Origin: Aurifilum marmelostoma | Lineage: Eukaryota; Ascomycota; Sordariomycetes; Diaporthales; Cryphonectriaceae | Direction: 5' to 3' | Length of the DNA stretch: 64,000 bases | Assembly: GCA_027559495.1 (NCBI GenBank) | Contig: JAMXSV010000008.1 | Coordinates: 2,790,001 to 2,854,000, forward strand | Part shown: piece after piece, positions 53,158-64,000 of the stretch | Position numbering within the stretch: the first letter of the stretch is position 1 | Layout of the letters: every line of letters starts with the position of its first letter | Translations under genes and position numbers: made by a program | The notes under the pieces: generated by a model | Databases searched by the model: none | Seen by the model: only the letters and a program-made list of their open reading frames with translations | What the model was told of the DNA's origin: nothing

Positions 53158-56100
53158 ATGCCTGAAACTAATGCTCCAATAGTAGATGAAGAGGGCGGCT
53201 CGGTCCTGGGACCGCCACTTCGAATCAGCTCATGGGGCTCTCTACCACCAGAGGATGCCGGACTTGGTGTTCTTTCGAATCTTGATACGAATCCTGTGTG
53301 AGTAATTGTTACTCAGTGAAAAGGCAGCCTCAGTATCTTCGGAGACTTTAAGAGGCCATGATTCTGATGAATAGTAATCCATAGATCGAAGGAAGCCATT
53401 GCGCGTTGGTCGGAGCATGTGAAAACTCTAAGCGATGAGCAACGACAGACTTTCCTGAGAGCACTGCCCGAGACTGCTTTGGCCAAGTACGCTGATGCCG
53501 TCGACAGTGTCATCGACAACAAGATCAAAACCAGCAAGTTAGTACGCGTGTCACAATGGATAGAACCTCTGTACGACTTTATGGAGATGTGTAGGCCTCT
53601 AGTAGATTCGCTGGACGAAGTTTATCCTCCAGCCAAAGCAATACTCGGCGGGATCTACTGCGCACTCGCCATGACGAAGCGTGTCGTCGAATACCAGGAG
53701 TCATTGGTTCAGTTTCTAGGCAAAGTGACGAACAATCTCAAACAGCTGGACAAATTCAAGAAGGCTTTTCCGGACACAGCAGAGTTCCAGACGGCTCTGG
53801 TTGACGTGTTTGACATCATTCTTCAGACCTGTGTTCGGGCGTCGACACTATATGTCGACAGCAAGGGGAAAGAGAAGAGCAGCGCCCGGCTGTTCCGAAG
53901 GTCTTTCGAAAAAGATTTTGGCGAATGGAAATGAATGCTTGACAACAGTCTCCAGAATTTTGACAGGACGGTCCATCTCATCTCCGGACAAAAGATAGGG
54001 CATGTGCAGCAGACGCAGCTGGTTCAGCTGAGGATCCAGCTCGAGACCTATAAAGCAGTGCGGAAGAACGAGACGAGTCGAGAGCAGGAGGAGAGAGAAC
54101 GACACACGCGACAGGTTGAGCGTGAACAAGGTAATCCAGTGATACATCCGTCTTCATTAGAAGTAGTTTCTATAGCTAATGTGTTGGGCCGCGCAGACGA
54201 GAAACGCAAGGCTCTCTTGGTTTGGCTATCCCCACTCTCCTTTCAAAGTACCCACAACAGCATACTGGCTACAACTCTGGACGAGACAGGCAAGTGGATA
54301 TTGTCTCATGAGGCCTACATAACATGGAGGGAGCGGTTCTCTGGATCGCTGCTCTGGGTTTACGGAAAGCATGGCAGCGGCAAATCCCATCTCGCCGCGC
54401 GCGTCATTGAGGAGTTGAGATTGTTCTGCCAAGAGCGAAACCTCGTGGCTGTTGGCCACGAGGTCAACAGTCATGAAGGCAATCGCAGAGATGATGGTGG
54501 TTACTTTGAGGCCGATGCCGCTCAAGAGGGGGCTGCATCACCGGGACCTGTCGAGCCTGAGAATGCTCTCCTCCTCCTCCATCCCGGGAGCCATCAGCCG
54601 GACGCTATTGCCAGGAACTCCCCAAGAAACCCCAATTGGCCCTCCGGTCTGGTCACGAGAAACACTCCATTTGCTATGTCTGGGACCTTGGGACAGCGGA
54701 ATAGGTTCGCCCTTGCATACGTTTACTGCAGCTCGCAGCTTATTCGACGATCCGGAGACCTCGAAGCCGGCCATGGTGTGGACTCAAAGACTGGATACGA
54801 CACTACAGGTCTGTTGAGCTCCTTGTTAAAGCAACTTTACCAATATCTACCCAAGGAGGAGGACGTCACCGCGCTTAGAGACCTCTGCTTCGGGATGAAG
54901 GCAGACCAGCCAAGCAGAGATGACATAATGAAAGGAATCAAGAGTATCATCCCAATGTTCACGCAAGCATTCATTGTGGTTGATGGACTGGATGAGTGCA
55001 GTGGAGTTGCAAGTCTCGAGTTCGAGGGTCTCTGCAATTTTCTGGTGAGCCTTGCGGATCTCGGCGGAATGAACTTCTCAGCAAATGTTTTGGTCTTCAG
55101 TCGTCCTGGGTATCACGCAATCAGCAGCGCCCTTCATGCGTGTCCAAGCATCGAAGTAGACCGAGGAGCAAACGATGAAGACATCAGTCGCTTCATTGAT
55201 GACAGAAGCAAAGAACTCACAAGAGATTTGGCGTCGCTGAAGGAGATTCAGAGCCATCTTCTAGATGCTGCCGATGGGATGTTTCTGTGGGTTTCCCTTG
55301 TCATTGACTCCATCAAGAAGGAGAGAACTGGCAAGAAAATGAAGGCTGCTGCACAGAACATGCCCAGAGGCCTTTCTGGGGCCTACGCTGATGCTCTGAA
55401 GCGGATAATTGGCAAAGAGTCAGCCGCCAGGGACCTGGCCCTGAAGGCTCTTCTGTGGGCGACTAATTCCAAGATGCCTCTATCCAAAGCTCAGCTTCTT
55501 GAGGCTCTAGCCATTGAGGATGGGATGACTGCCATCGAAGATGACGACAGGATCTATGACAGTGTTCCTTTGACGATGGACTGCGCTGATTTGCTTGTGC
55601 TTAAAGACGGGCATTACATGCTTCTTCATCCATCTCTCGGGGATTACCTCAAAAGTCTGTCGGATGACAACCCGGAAGGACTTCAACTTTACGGCGATCT
55701 ACAATCCCGAGCATCTCAGATACTTGTGGAGGACTGCATCACGTATCTCAAATTTGAAGCCTTTGCGGCGGGTCCAGAACCAAACGAGACTTCGTTCCTT
55801 GAGCTCACGGAGCAATATCCTTTTTTGAACTATGCGGGTCTTTATTGGGGGGGACCACCTGAGAGAAGCACTCGAAGAAGGCGACCTCCCTGACCTTCGG
55901 GAGACCGCATGTGACCTCCTGCGGTCGGAGAACACCCGTGGGCTCCTGCATCAAATTCATCTCAGAACCTGTATCCCGGCACATCCATCAGTCTTTCCGT
56001 TCCCACCTGGAACTACGCCGCTACACCTGTTATCCATTTTTGGACTTCGAAATCTCGCCGAGGCCATGAGCCCGGCGGGAGTGGATATCAACCAAAGAGA

Positions 56101-59100
56101 TGGTCTCGGAAATTTTGCTGTGGACTATGCGGCCAATTTTGAGCGCAAAGATATGTGCAGCTGGATCGTCGACAAACATGTGGCTCGACTAGAAGAGGAC
56201 ACTCGGGTGGGCCAGAGAACATGTAAAAGCAGATCATGGTTGCTTGCAGCTATTATTCGACACCACTGGACTGACATCCTCTCTATATTGTTGGTGCTGG
56301 GTCACTCCACTGTCGGCGCCCTTCACTTGGCTGCAAGATTTGAACATACCGACACTGTGGAAAAGCTTCTACTCTCCGGCGCACAGGTTGACACCAGAGA
56401 TGTCAATGGCCATACTCCTCTGATCGTTGCAGCCCAGTGTAAACACATTGGAGTTGTGAAGATGCTTCTCCAACATGGTGCGGACGTGTCCTGCTGCGGA
56501 GACGACGGCGTCACAGCATTGCATCATGTCGCAGGTCTGGGAGATGATGCTGCGGAGATAGCTGAAGAACTGCTCAGAAAGGGCGCGGATCTCGAAGCAA
56601 TGTGGCTTTCAAGAACGCCACTTCATGAGGCAGCAAGTAAGGGTTCAGGCAAGATTGTCAATATCCTCCTTGAACACGGCGCAGACAAGGAAGCCAAGAC
56701 AGACACAGGAAAGACGCCACTCCTTCTTTGCGCACAGGAAGGCAAACCAGAGGTCGCCCGTGTGCTTTTAAGAAAAGGGGCAAACATCATGGCTATATCC
56801 GATAGCTCTGCCACACCTCTTCATTACGCAGCCAGAAGAACGTCGCCAGAGATTTTGGCCCTTCTTTTACAGATTCCGATGGCTAAGAAACTGGTCAACC
56901 GTACTGACTCGGAAATGTACACCCCGCTGTCTGATGCAGCCTTCTTCGGACGTACCGATTGTGCAACTAGACTGCTCAACGACGGAGCGGACATCAATTT
57001 GGCCAACACCCACGGCCGGACACCAATGCTGATTGCTTTGAGAAAGGGACATGTCTCCCTTGCTCAAATGTTTATCGATGTTCACAAGGCGAATCCGAAA
57101 CATATGGACGTTGAAGAAGCAACAGGAATGCATATGATAGCGAAATGTGGCCATGCCGAGCATATTCAAACGCTGCTGTCATGGGGTATTGAGCCATCTG
57201 CTCCAGATTATCGTGGAAGGGGAGCACTTTACTATGCTGTGGACTCGAATGATGTACGATTCGTGGAGAGCTTTGTGAAGATGGTCCCCGCTACTGAAGG
57301 CTTCGAAGGAGGAGAAGACAAGAACCATTTGGGTAAGTTGAATTCCATCTTGTTATTTCATTCCTGCTGTTTCTACGCTCCAAGCCATGGGAGGAGGAGC
57401 TTCTAAATAAGCGTCCCTGTGTACTCGAAAAGGTGTGCTCAGCTAACACGGATCTCAGTAAGTAACCAGAGTCCTGTCTACTTTCGCGTCTTGACCATGG
57501 TTGGGTGCTCCGTCAGGATAGGCAAGCTGTCTATCGACACGATTTGTGTCCCGAAATGGGTGCTAATATCCAATCCGAATCCACTGCGCAGCTTCATCTC
57601 GCCGCTGAAAGAGGCTATGATGAGATTGTCAAGTGGTTGCTGGAGTGGAGTCCCGAATTGGGGCTTTCAAGGGATGAGAGCGGGGAGCTTGCTATTCACC
57701 GAGCAGCAGAATCGGAACACATCGAATGCATTAAGTATCTTTGCAAACCCGAGGTCGTCAACATACCTGGATGGAACGGCAAGACGGCACTTCATTACGC
57801 TGTCATTGCAGAAAACCTCACATTGGTGCAGTATCTTTTGGAGCACGGGGCCGATGTTAACTGCCGCAATCAGCCCGACAAGCTTCGAAATTCTGCTCTG
57901 ATAGAGGCGTTCGAAAAAGAAAACCAAGATCTATGCAACCTTCTTCTGGATTGGGGAGCTGATCATGAAGCTACTAACGAAGAGAAGTGGCGCCCGCTTC
58001 ACTTCGCAGCACAACAAGGCAACACGGAGCTAGTCCGCCGGCTTGTTGATTCAGGCTGCGAAGTCGAACCACTCAGTAACGAGAGAAAGACACCCTTGTA
58101 TTTAGCTCTCGGTGAGAACTACGCAGAGATCGTCCACTTTCTCCTGGACCGGGAACTCCACAACCTCACTGTTCAGTCAACGTCATCGGGCTGGACATAC
58201 GCTCACGTAGCCGCTTTGCGAGGACGAGCGGATGTTCTCCATTTGCTATCTGATCAAGACGAAGCAATCTTGCCCAAGACCGATTTATTCGGCAATGATC
58301 CACTAGGCGTGGCAGCATCGGCGGGCGAATATCACGTTGTCGAGCTTTTGATCCGGTCTGGGCTTTCGCCAAATGGGCCAGATGGCTTAGATGGCTTGCA
58401 TCACACCCCATTGATTTCAGCGGCGCGGTTTGGACATTTGAAGACGGTCACAATACTATTGAGATACGGGGCTGACGTCAACAAGACGGATGCATTTCTG
58501 CGCACAGCTTTGTCATGGGCCGTCGCAACGAAGAAGTTGAGGACAGTCAATGAGCTACTCAAAGCTGGAGCGAATCCTCACCACCAGGATGCCATGGTAC
58601 GTTCGACCTGATGTCTTTGCTTCTATGTGCTACTTCTATATGGAGCAGTGATCATCCCCAAAGCACACTGTTCAATCTCTTTCATTCCTCCACCTGGCCC
58701 CGGCAACAAGCCTTGTTGCGTTGTTCTGACAGACCAACAGGGTCTTTCCTCTTTCGATCTTGCTGCTGGCGTACCATTCATGATGGCTATCCTCAGGCCT
58801 TGGCGAAGCAGTCTGACTAATCCCCCCGAGGACTATCACAAGCGACCCTACACTCTGGCGCGCTTCATAAGTCGAACCGCCAGGATACTTGCATCAGAGA
58901 GCCAACTGCTGGTCGAAACGAACTCCAACTATGGGTCTCATCTACGAAGTGCACGCTTAGACTTGATCATCGAAGCTTTGATGCGGTTGGCGTTATTGTC
59001 CCTGCCGTCATCAAGTCTCGCAAACGAGTTTGCCCAGCCATCCAGCCCGCGAGATGCACGTACAACTGTGCCCGTATGGAGAACCGAAGTCTTCAGGGAG

Positions 59101-60435
59101 TGGAGGTTCCTCCTTGCAGACACAGACGTCGAGGTCACTTGTGACTTTTGTTCCAATGAAGCTGAGGATGAGTTTTATCTCTGCTCGGTCTGTTACAATA
59201 TATGTTGCTGCAAAAGATGCCATCTACCCTTATCACAACGATGCTTCGGGCCACTTCGGTCGCTGAGGCGATTAGAGAAGGACATCGTTACTGTTCTACA
59301 AGCTCTCAAAGGCCTGTCTCACCGAGGTTCAAGGATCCTGGGAAAGGTGCTCTGCCAGGATACCGGGCTGCAGCGATGGACTTTGCTCAAAACGCAAGAA
59401 TATGCAACATGGAAGTCTTGGACTTCTTTCAACCATTTTCGACAGAGAGATTTCGGCGGATGGGAGGCTATACATGTTATCGCTCGCATCATGAAGTTGT
59501 CATTGAAACGAGAAACGGAACTCGTGGCTTTCGACAGTGACGCTGCATCCAGCCTGGACGTCGTTGAAGACAATTGGGATGTCCTCACGCAGCAATGGCA
59601 AGATGTCTACGCATTTTCGGATCTCGACGGGTCACAGGACACATCTCTACCTCCCTGCACGCACAACAGCTTCATGAAGGTAGTGCCGAAGGCTGAGATT
59701 TCCAAGGACCACCACATTGTTCTCGACTCGGCTGGCAAGATTTCAACCGAAGTGTTCGACCTGCTTGCAAGGAAGTACGAGGACGCTGTGGGTAGCGGAC
59801 ATCTCACCATCGAAGCGCTCCAATCAGCACGGTTTTCTGATCAGCTCGCTGAATCCGAGATGAAAGAGGCTTTACAGCCTGGGTTGCCCTTCGAGTCAAT
59901 TGCGGTGAATGGCACGGCTGCCAACGGAGACATACTTGACGATACGTCTGTCAGCTCACAGGATTTGAAGTCCCAGTCCAGCTCAGACAGCTCGAACAGC
60001 TCGGACCGCAATTCGATCAAGTCCTACTCAGCTCACAGTGACACAAGTCTAGACTACGCGCTTGGTGACGCAACAGACATCGACATTGAAGAAATCCTCG
60101 AGAATCTACTGGTCAAGAGGGCTCAACTTGTGAGGGATGGTGCTCTGACGGACGAGGACGACCTGGTGCTCGAGACGGCTTGGAAGATGGCCCAAGCAAT
60201 AGTCTATCACAGCACACCACGCCTGACACTGAGGGACGTTGCGGACGAGTCCATAGGCTTCTTCACAGCTCCTGGAACACCCATGGCGTCAAGTTCCAGC
60301 AGCGATCACGGCAGTAATCGCGCTTCGAGCTACGATACAGCTAGGTCGGCGTCACTAGTGTCGTGGGTAGCAGAAGATGCCTGTGGTGAGGGCGGTCACT
60401 GGCTTGACAATGATTCAAAAGCCTGCAAGCCTTAG
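53158..60435 (+). CDS. NLR-like STAND protein: helical N-domain, NACHT, ankyrin repeats, Cys-rich ZZ-like tail (interrupted frame)
   Basis: Fungal NOD-like receptor; relatives control heterokaryon incompatibility and innate-immunity-like cell death. My model has four exons: 53158-53297, 53385-57332, 57470-58596 and 58741-60435. Allowing one surplus G at 55847-55853 it gives exactly 2303 codons. Domains: a helical Goodbye-like N-domain (residues 50-260, VSQWIEPLYDFMEMCRPLVD); NACHT with Walker A GKHGSGKSHL (near 373) and Walker B FIVVDGLDECSG (near 575); a winged-helix-like part (MPLSKAQLLEALAIED, LLHPSLGDYL); about twenty divergent ankyrin repeats (925-1750); then a Cys cluster CDFC...CSVCYNICCCKRC (near 1870) resembling a ZZ finger; and a Ser-rich acidic tail. 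An in-frame TGA sits at 53932-53934, just before MLDNSLQN. It is either a nonsense mutation or inside a 48-nt intron (53901-53948, GT...AG, phase-neutral). The gene could be functional, erroneous in sequence, or decaying. Confidence 0.85.
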
Positions 60436-60541
60436 ATCCTCCCCCTGCTGGAGACGTAACTCGGAGGCACTAGTATTGCTCAGCGCCTCGAGTGTTTGGG
60501 CATGAAATTTACATTTACTAGCTACTTTACGCAGGTGAAAA

Positions 60542-61813
60542 CTATGGAAGAGTCAGGTGCAGAGACGCCTCCTGTAGTGAGTCTACTAGGTTATTCCTGA
60601 CGGTCTCCTCAATCCTAATTTCCGCCTCGTCCAGTTGCTCGTCAAGGTGGTCTCGCAGCCCAGACTTGGCGTGTTCTATCTCAGTATCGATCACATCTGC
60701 CACAGCTTCCGGCAACTCGTCTGCGCACCAGAAAGTTGCCTCTGCTTCAGCCCAATGATTCTCGTTCTCTTGTCGCATCTGGTCCAGCTGCCGCTTGAAA
60801 TCCAGCTTCACTTCGTCCAGTTTCTCCTGAAACTCTTGTCGAAGTTCGGCGCGTATCTCCTCGCGCAGGGCAGACAACATACCACCCAAATCAGCATTTG
60901 CCAGCTTCCGTCCCACAACGGACTCTGAAAGGGAATTTGCCCGTCTTCGCTTTTTGGACGGGCGTGTAGACTCTGTCTGTTTATTATGCCGCACCTCACA
61001 GTCGTCAGGAGGTGGGAGGGGAGGACCTGATTCGAGCTGGTCGTAGTCTGGAGGTTGTCCAGGATCGCTGGCTACCTCAAAGCCTCCAGTAATGAACGAA
61101 CCACCGTGACCCTTGTATAAGTTGGCGATGTATGTGTGCTTCGTCATCATCATTGGTCTTGTTCGGTGCTGTCGATGCGCAGTTGTGGTGACGCTAGAGC
61201 TGAAGCTGGATACGAACGCGAAAGCTCTGCAGAGCTGCCGCAGATCGCGGATACTGGCGGCTCTGCTCTGTAGATACACAGTAAAGGACCTTGTCTCCGC
61301 GACCGACCGCATAGAATCCAATATATCGCCATGCTTCTTGTTTCGAGGGGTGAGGGACAGACGTGGACCGACCAGGGCCGCAGGTTTATCGAGCTCGAAG
61401 TGCAGGCTCACGGCTGCTCCTTTCTTACCATCAATGGTGACGTCTTCTTCTTGCTCGTTCAGTGTGATTCTCAACACTCGCTCAGGAGGCAACCAGAGGT
61501 AGAAGTTGGTCTTGGAGAATGGAAGAGCCTTGAGAACTACCCTAGTGTGGAAACTGAAGAAGACTGTATTGGACACTGGGTCGAAATGGAGGTCCATCAA
61601 GACCCTGGCTCCATCCTCATGGCCAAGACACTGCAGTTGTGCTTGTTCCTTGCTGCTGCTGCTCTGCCAGTGCATAGCAGCAGGTGCATTCACAATATGC
61701 ACATCGCTGTCATGAGATGCGCCCGACAAAGGTCGAACAGGGGAAGACGGCCTGATGGATTCATTTCGAGGCGAGGAAGTCGAGGCACCGGAGGCCGTGG
61801 ACTGTGAGTCCAT
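60542..61813 (-). CDS. Conserved hypothetical coiled-coil protein
   Basis: Single-exon protein of 423 residues, tail to tail with the NLR-like gene only 106 nt away. Residues 1-60 are Ser-rich and disordered. Residues 60-230 form a compact beta-rich region (LQCLGHEDGARVLMDLHFDP, VVLKALPFSKTNFYLWLPPE, ITLNEQEEDVTIDGKKGAAV) followed by RDLRQLCRAFAFVSSFSSS. A basic nuclear-localisation-like KKRRRA lies near residue 290. The last 110 residues are a strongly charged coiled coil (LREEIRAELRQEFQEKLDEV, then FKRQLDQMRQENENHW). I do not recognise the family. A fungal-restricted nuclear protein is a reasonable guess. Confidence 0.75.
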   Translation of the reverse strand: MDSQSTASGASTSSPRNESIRPSSPVRPLSGASHDSDVHIVNAPAAMHWQSSSSKEQAQLQCLGHEDGARVLMDLHFDPVSNTVFFSFHTRVVLKALPFSKTNFYLWLPPERVLRITLNEQEEDVTIDGKKGAAVSLHFELDKPAALVGPRLSLTPRNKKHGDILDSMRSVAETRSFTVYLQSRAASIRDLRQLCRAFAFVSSFSSSVTTTAHRQHRTRPMMMTKHTYIANLYKGHGGSFITGGFEVASDPGQPPDYDQLESGPPLPPPDDCEVRHNKQTESTRPSKKRRRANSLSESVVGRKLANADLGGMLSALREEIRAELRQEFQEKLDEVKLDFKRQLDQMRQENENHWAEAEATFWCADELPEAVADVIDTEIEHAKSGLRDHLDEQLDEAEIRIEETVRNNLVDSLQEASLHLTLP

Positions 61814-63461
61814 GGGGAGACGTCGAAATCGAGTCCTGGAAGAATGTTAGCACACGAGACACGGAGGATCACCAACGCTGAGGATATAGGGAAAGGCTGC
61901 TGCAAGCAGCTATTCATGGAAAAAAGATAGCCCCTGTGACTCGGCAAGTCTTGAGTATGCGCGAGACGACAGGATCCCACCCTCCCAGGCTTTCTTCTGA
62001 CGGCAGAGCAGCCTTGACTCTATACGGTGACAGAAAGAGGGGGGGCTCGAGGGGGGGTTGGAAAGGGGCACCGTATCCCCACACGATCTGACCGAGCCCG
62101 ACACAGCAGCATGACTCCGTTGTATGTTCCAATGATTGCTATGCTTCCTCTGTCATGCTCTGCCACAAGGACGGTAGCGCAGTTTCGCTGACGGCGACAT
62201 AAACTGCCCTGCTCTAACCCTATCCATTCCGCAGGGAGATGGAAGGAGAGCAGAACAGAACAGCCTCTGCCCCTTCCCGAGACTCAGGTTCTTTCACTAG
62301 CCGTGGAAGAAGCTAGTGAGTAGAAGTCTGTCAGTCGAGGTAGTCTCGGTCGCGGTTTGACTGGCTGCTTGGGCGACGCGATGGCAGGGTTGAGGAAGCA
62401 ACGGCATGGCAACGATCGGGGGACATGCCCTTGTCGAGCTGGTTGTCGTGTGCGGCTACCCGGCATGACTTGAATGCGCGGATACCTTTGAGTACTGACC
62501 CGAGGCGAAATGAAGATTAAGCTTGATGATTCTGAGGTGATCTAGGCTGAGGCGATGGCGGCATAGTGGTGTAGCCTAGATCATTGGAAGACGTGATGGC
62601 GACGATGTTGTTTGGGAAAGCAGAGGTGGAGTCGGGTGAGTAAGAAACAGACGTGGCAGGTTAAACAGGGGCGTAGGGTAATGGGCGCTGAGATACAATC
62701 GGAGAGAGGCTGGTGTGGGGCGGCTCAGGGAAGGATGGAGCAAAGGTGACAGGGGTCAACGCTCCACACCTAGTTCAGGGTTAGGGATTGTACCTCCGTA
62801 CAGTGAATGCGGTAGTTAGTTTTAAGCCCATCCATACTGACCCTTCCTAAAGACATATGTTAATACCCTTCAGGTTGAGCTTAAAACAATGCAGCTGTAA
62901 GCAGATTATGAAGTTGACAATTGAGATCCTCATTCATTTAGTCCCAATTTCAATAAAGGCATCCGGTTAACTTGTCACCCAGAAGGCCTCTGATGCCAAT
63001 TTCAATTAATTACCTCGGGTAGTCTGACCTGCAAAACATCGGCTGCACATGGTAACAAGTCCAAAAGTGTGGAGCTGGGGGGGGGGGGCAGAAATCTCTC
63101 AGCATCAGCGACACGTACATGTCTTTTGTTTGCAGACATGAGGAGAAGGCTGAGGGATCACTCTTGACACCGGCTCATTGGATGTATACGAGCAGCCTTG
63201 GACTCGTCCCAATTGCGTTTTTGATATTCGGCATTCCCCTTTAGGAAATGAATAACAAGGAGCCAACCGGTAGTATCAACTCTGGGCTCTGGTGGGGATC
63301 CGCAGTGCACGCACGCAATTACCAGGATTACCCACACAGAGCCAGATTTCTCTTGTTGAAAGAACGATAGAAAACTCAACGCGTTATCTCCTCTGAAAGG
63401 TTCGTTTGCACATGATCTTCTGTCATTCAGTTGCATAACCACCCCCCAGACGATACTCAAA
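61814..63461. other. Divergent intergenic region, 1.6 kb
   Basis: Upstream space of the coiled-coil gene (minus) and the acyl-CoA synthetase gene (plus). AT-rich around 62820-63020, with a G12 run near 63077. I see no gene. Confidence 0.55.
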
Positions 63462-64000
63462 ATGCTATTCAAGCCGACTGCATCCTTGCCGGAGTTGCCA
63501 CAGATACCAGATACCGTCCCACTGGTCGATTTCCTCTTTGACGAGCAGTATGGACGATGCCCTCTATCAGATTCGTTGGATTCTTATGTGTGCGGAATCA
63601 GCGGCTCCAGGATCTCGGCAGTCACACAGAAACAAAACGTGAGCCTCCTTGCGCGGGCCCTGCATCAGGAACTCGGCTGGCAGGTCAATGAGGGATCCGA
63701 GTTTGACAAAGTCATCGGCGTCTTTGCTCTGAACAACGTGAGTGAATCAACGCTGAGCAATTACTGTCGACCAAAAAAAATAAAAAAAATTGGACATTGT
63801 TGTCTCAGAAAGATTGTCATGCCTGCGTTTTGACTGAGAATATACTTGACTGCTAGATCGATTTTATGACCGTCTCCCATGCTGTGCTTCGTCTCAACGG
63901 TATTGTCTCTCCAGCAAATGCGTTGTACAACGCAGAGGAGCTGGCACATCAATTGAAGACTTCTGGATGCACGGCCCTCTTCACAGTGAGGGCCCTTCTT
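63462..64000 (+). CDS. AMP-binding acyl-CoA synthetase (4-coumarate-CoA ligase-like), 5' part
   Basis: Start of an ANL-superfamily adenylate-forming enzyme, cut by the window end. Exon 1 is 63462-63737 and exon 2 begins at 63857 after a 119-nt GT-AG intron; 140 residues are visible. The N-terminus MLFKPTASLPELPQIPDTVP, then PLVDFLFDEQYGR, is the usual opening of fungal 4CL/phenylacetyl-CoA-ligase-type proteins. After the splice, LRLNGIVSPANALYNAEELA and HQLKTSGCTALFT match the family segment normally read G-G-x-V-S-P-A-N-P-x-Y-x-x-x-E-L-x-x-Q-L. The AMP-binding P-loop and catalytic Lys lie beyond the window. The substrate is unknown. Confidence 0.9.

Noticed and set aside
57333..57469. Direct read-through of the NLR frame past 57332
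   Set aside because: It reaches a stop soon after with no ankyrin character. A GTAAGT donor and an AACCAG acceptor connect the ankyrin frames exactly in phase.
58627..58740. Upstream part of the last NLR open frame as coding sequence
   Set aside because: Splicing from 58596 to the CAG at 58738-58740 is in phase and joins an ankyrin repeat cleanly, with a CTGAC branch-like motif before the acceptor. The upstream residues lack ankyrin character.
62777..62790. Single TTAGGG-like matches (also near 5970, 17409 and 45773)
   Set aside because: One or two hexamers are expected by chance or as promoter telo-box motifs. They are not telomere repeats.

Overview
This window is nuclear DNA from a filamentous ascomycete. 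The class Sordariomycetes is likely, judged by gene content and protein style, but the species cannot be named from sequence alone. Genes are monocistronic, lie on both strands, and are separated by roughly 0.1-3.2 kb of CT/GA-rich, microsatellite-rich spacer. Introns are short (48-362 nt) with GT-AG borders. I found no rRNA, tRNA, CRISPR array or intact transposon.

Layout. 0-10 kb: transketolase (+, five exons), a Roadblock/LC7-like protein (-, broken by one homopolymer base), an Ala/Lys-rich coiled-coil protein (+), and a FAR1/MULE-type DNA-binding-domain protein (+). 10-17 kb: a secreted His-rich, Ser/Thr-rich double-psi beta-barrel protein (-, also broken by one homopolymer base) and an Efm6-type lysine methyltransferase (-, three exons). 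17-25 kb: an Axl2-like cell-polarity membrane protein (+) and a PP2C phosphatase (-, seven exons). 27-38 kb: a mitochondrial PPR-like protein (-), a DysF-domain protein of the Mug65/Spo73 type (-), a small helical membrane-anchored protein (+, three exons) and the splicing factor Prp6 (-, two exons). 39-52 kb: a DUF3176 membrane protein (+, four exons), a PXA-PX-nexin_C sorting nexin (-), the PC4/Sub1 coactivator (+, three exons) and an APC-family GABA/choline-type permease (+, five exons). 53-64 kb: a giant NLR-like NACHT-ankyrin gene (+, about 7.3 kb), a coiled-coil protein of unknown function (-), and the 5' end of an acyl-CoA synthetase (+) that runs off the window.

Most genes are housekeeping: pentose phosphate pathway, mRNA splicing, transcription, mitochondrial RNA handling, translation-factor methylation, polarity and membrane traffic. 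They form no evident operon-like or biosynthetic cluster. The accessory end is 52-64 kb, where the NLR-like receptor lies tail to tail with an unknown coiled-coil gene. The NLR reading frame carries an in-frame TGA and one extra G.

The most notable cross-cutting signal is that three unrelated genes (near 5.58, 12.03 and 55.85 kb) are each broken by exactly one surplus base in a G:C homopolymer of 5-7. In each case removing one base restores a length divisible by three and a coherent protein. This looks like systematic sequence or assembly error, so frameshifts in this window should not be read as biology without checking. Other points of interest are a stop-free, 177-nt, microsatellite-bearing intron inside the Prp6 splicing-factor gene, and a small FAR1/MULE-type DNA-binding protein that may be domesticated.
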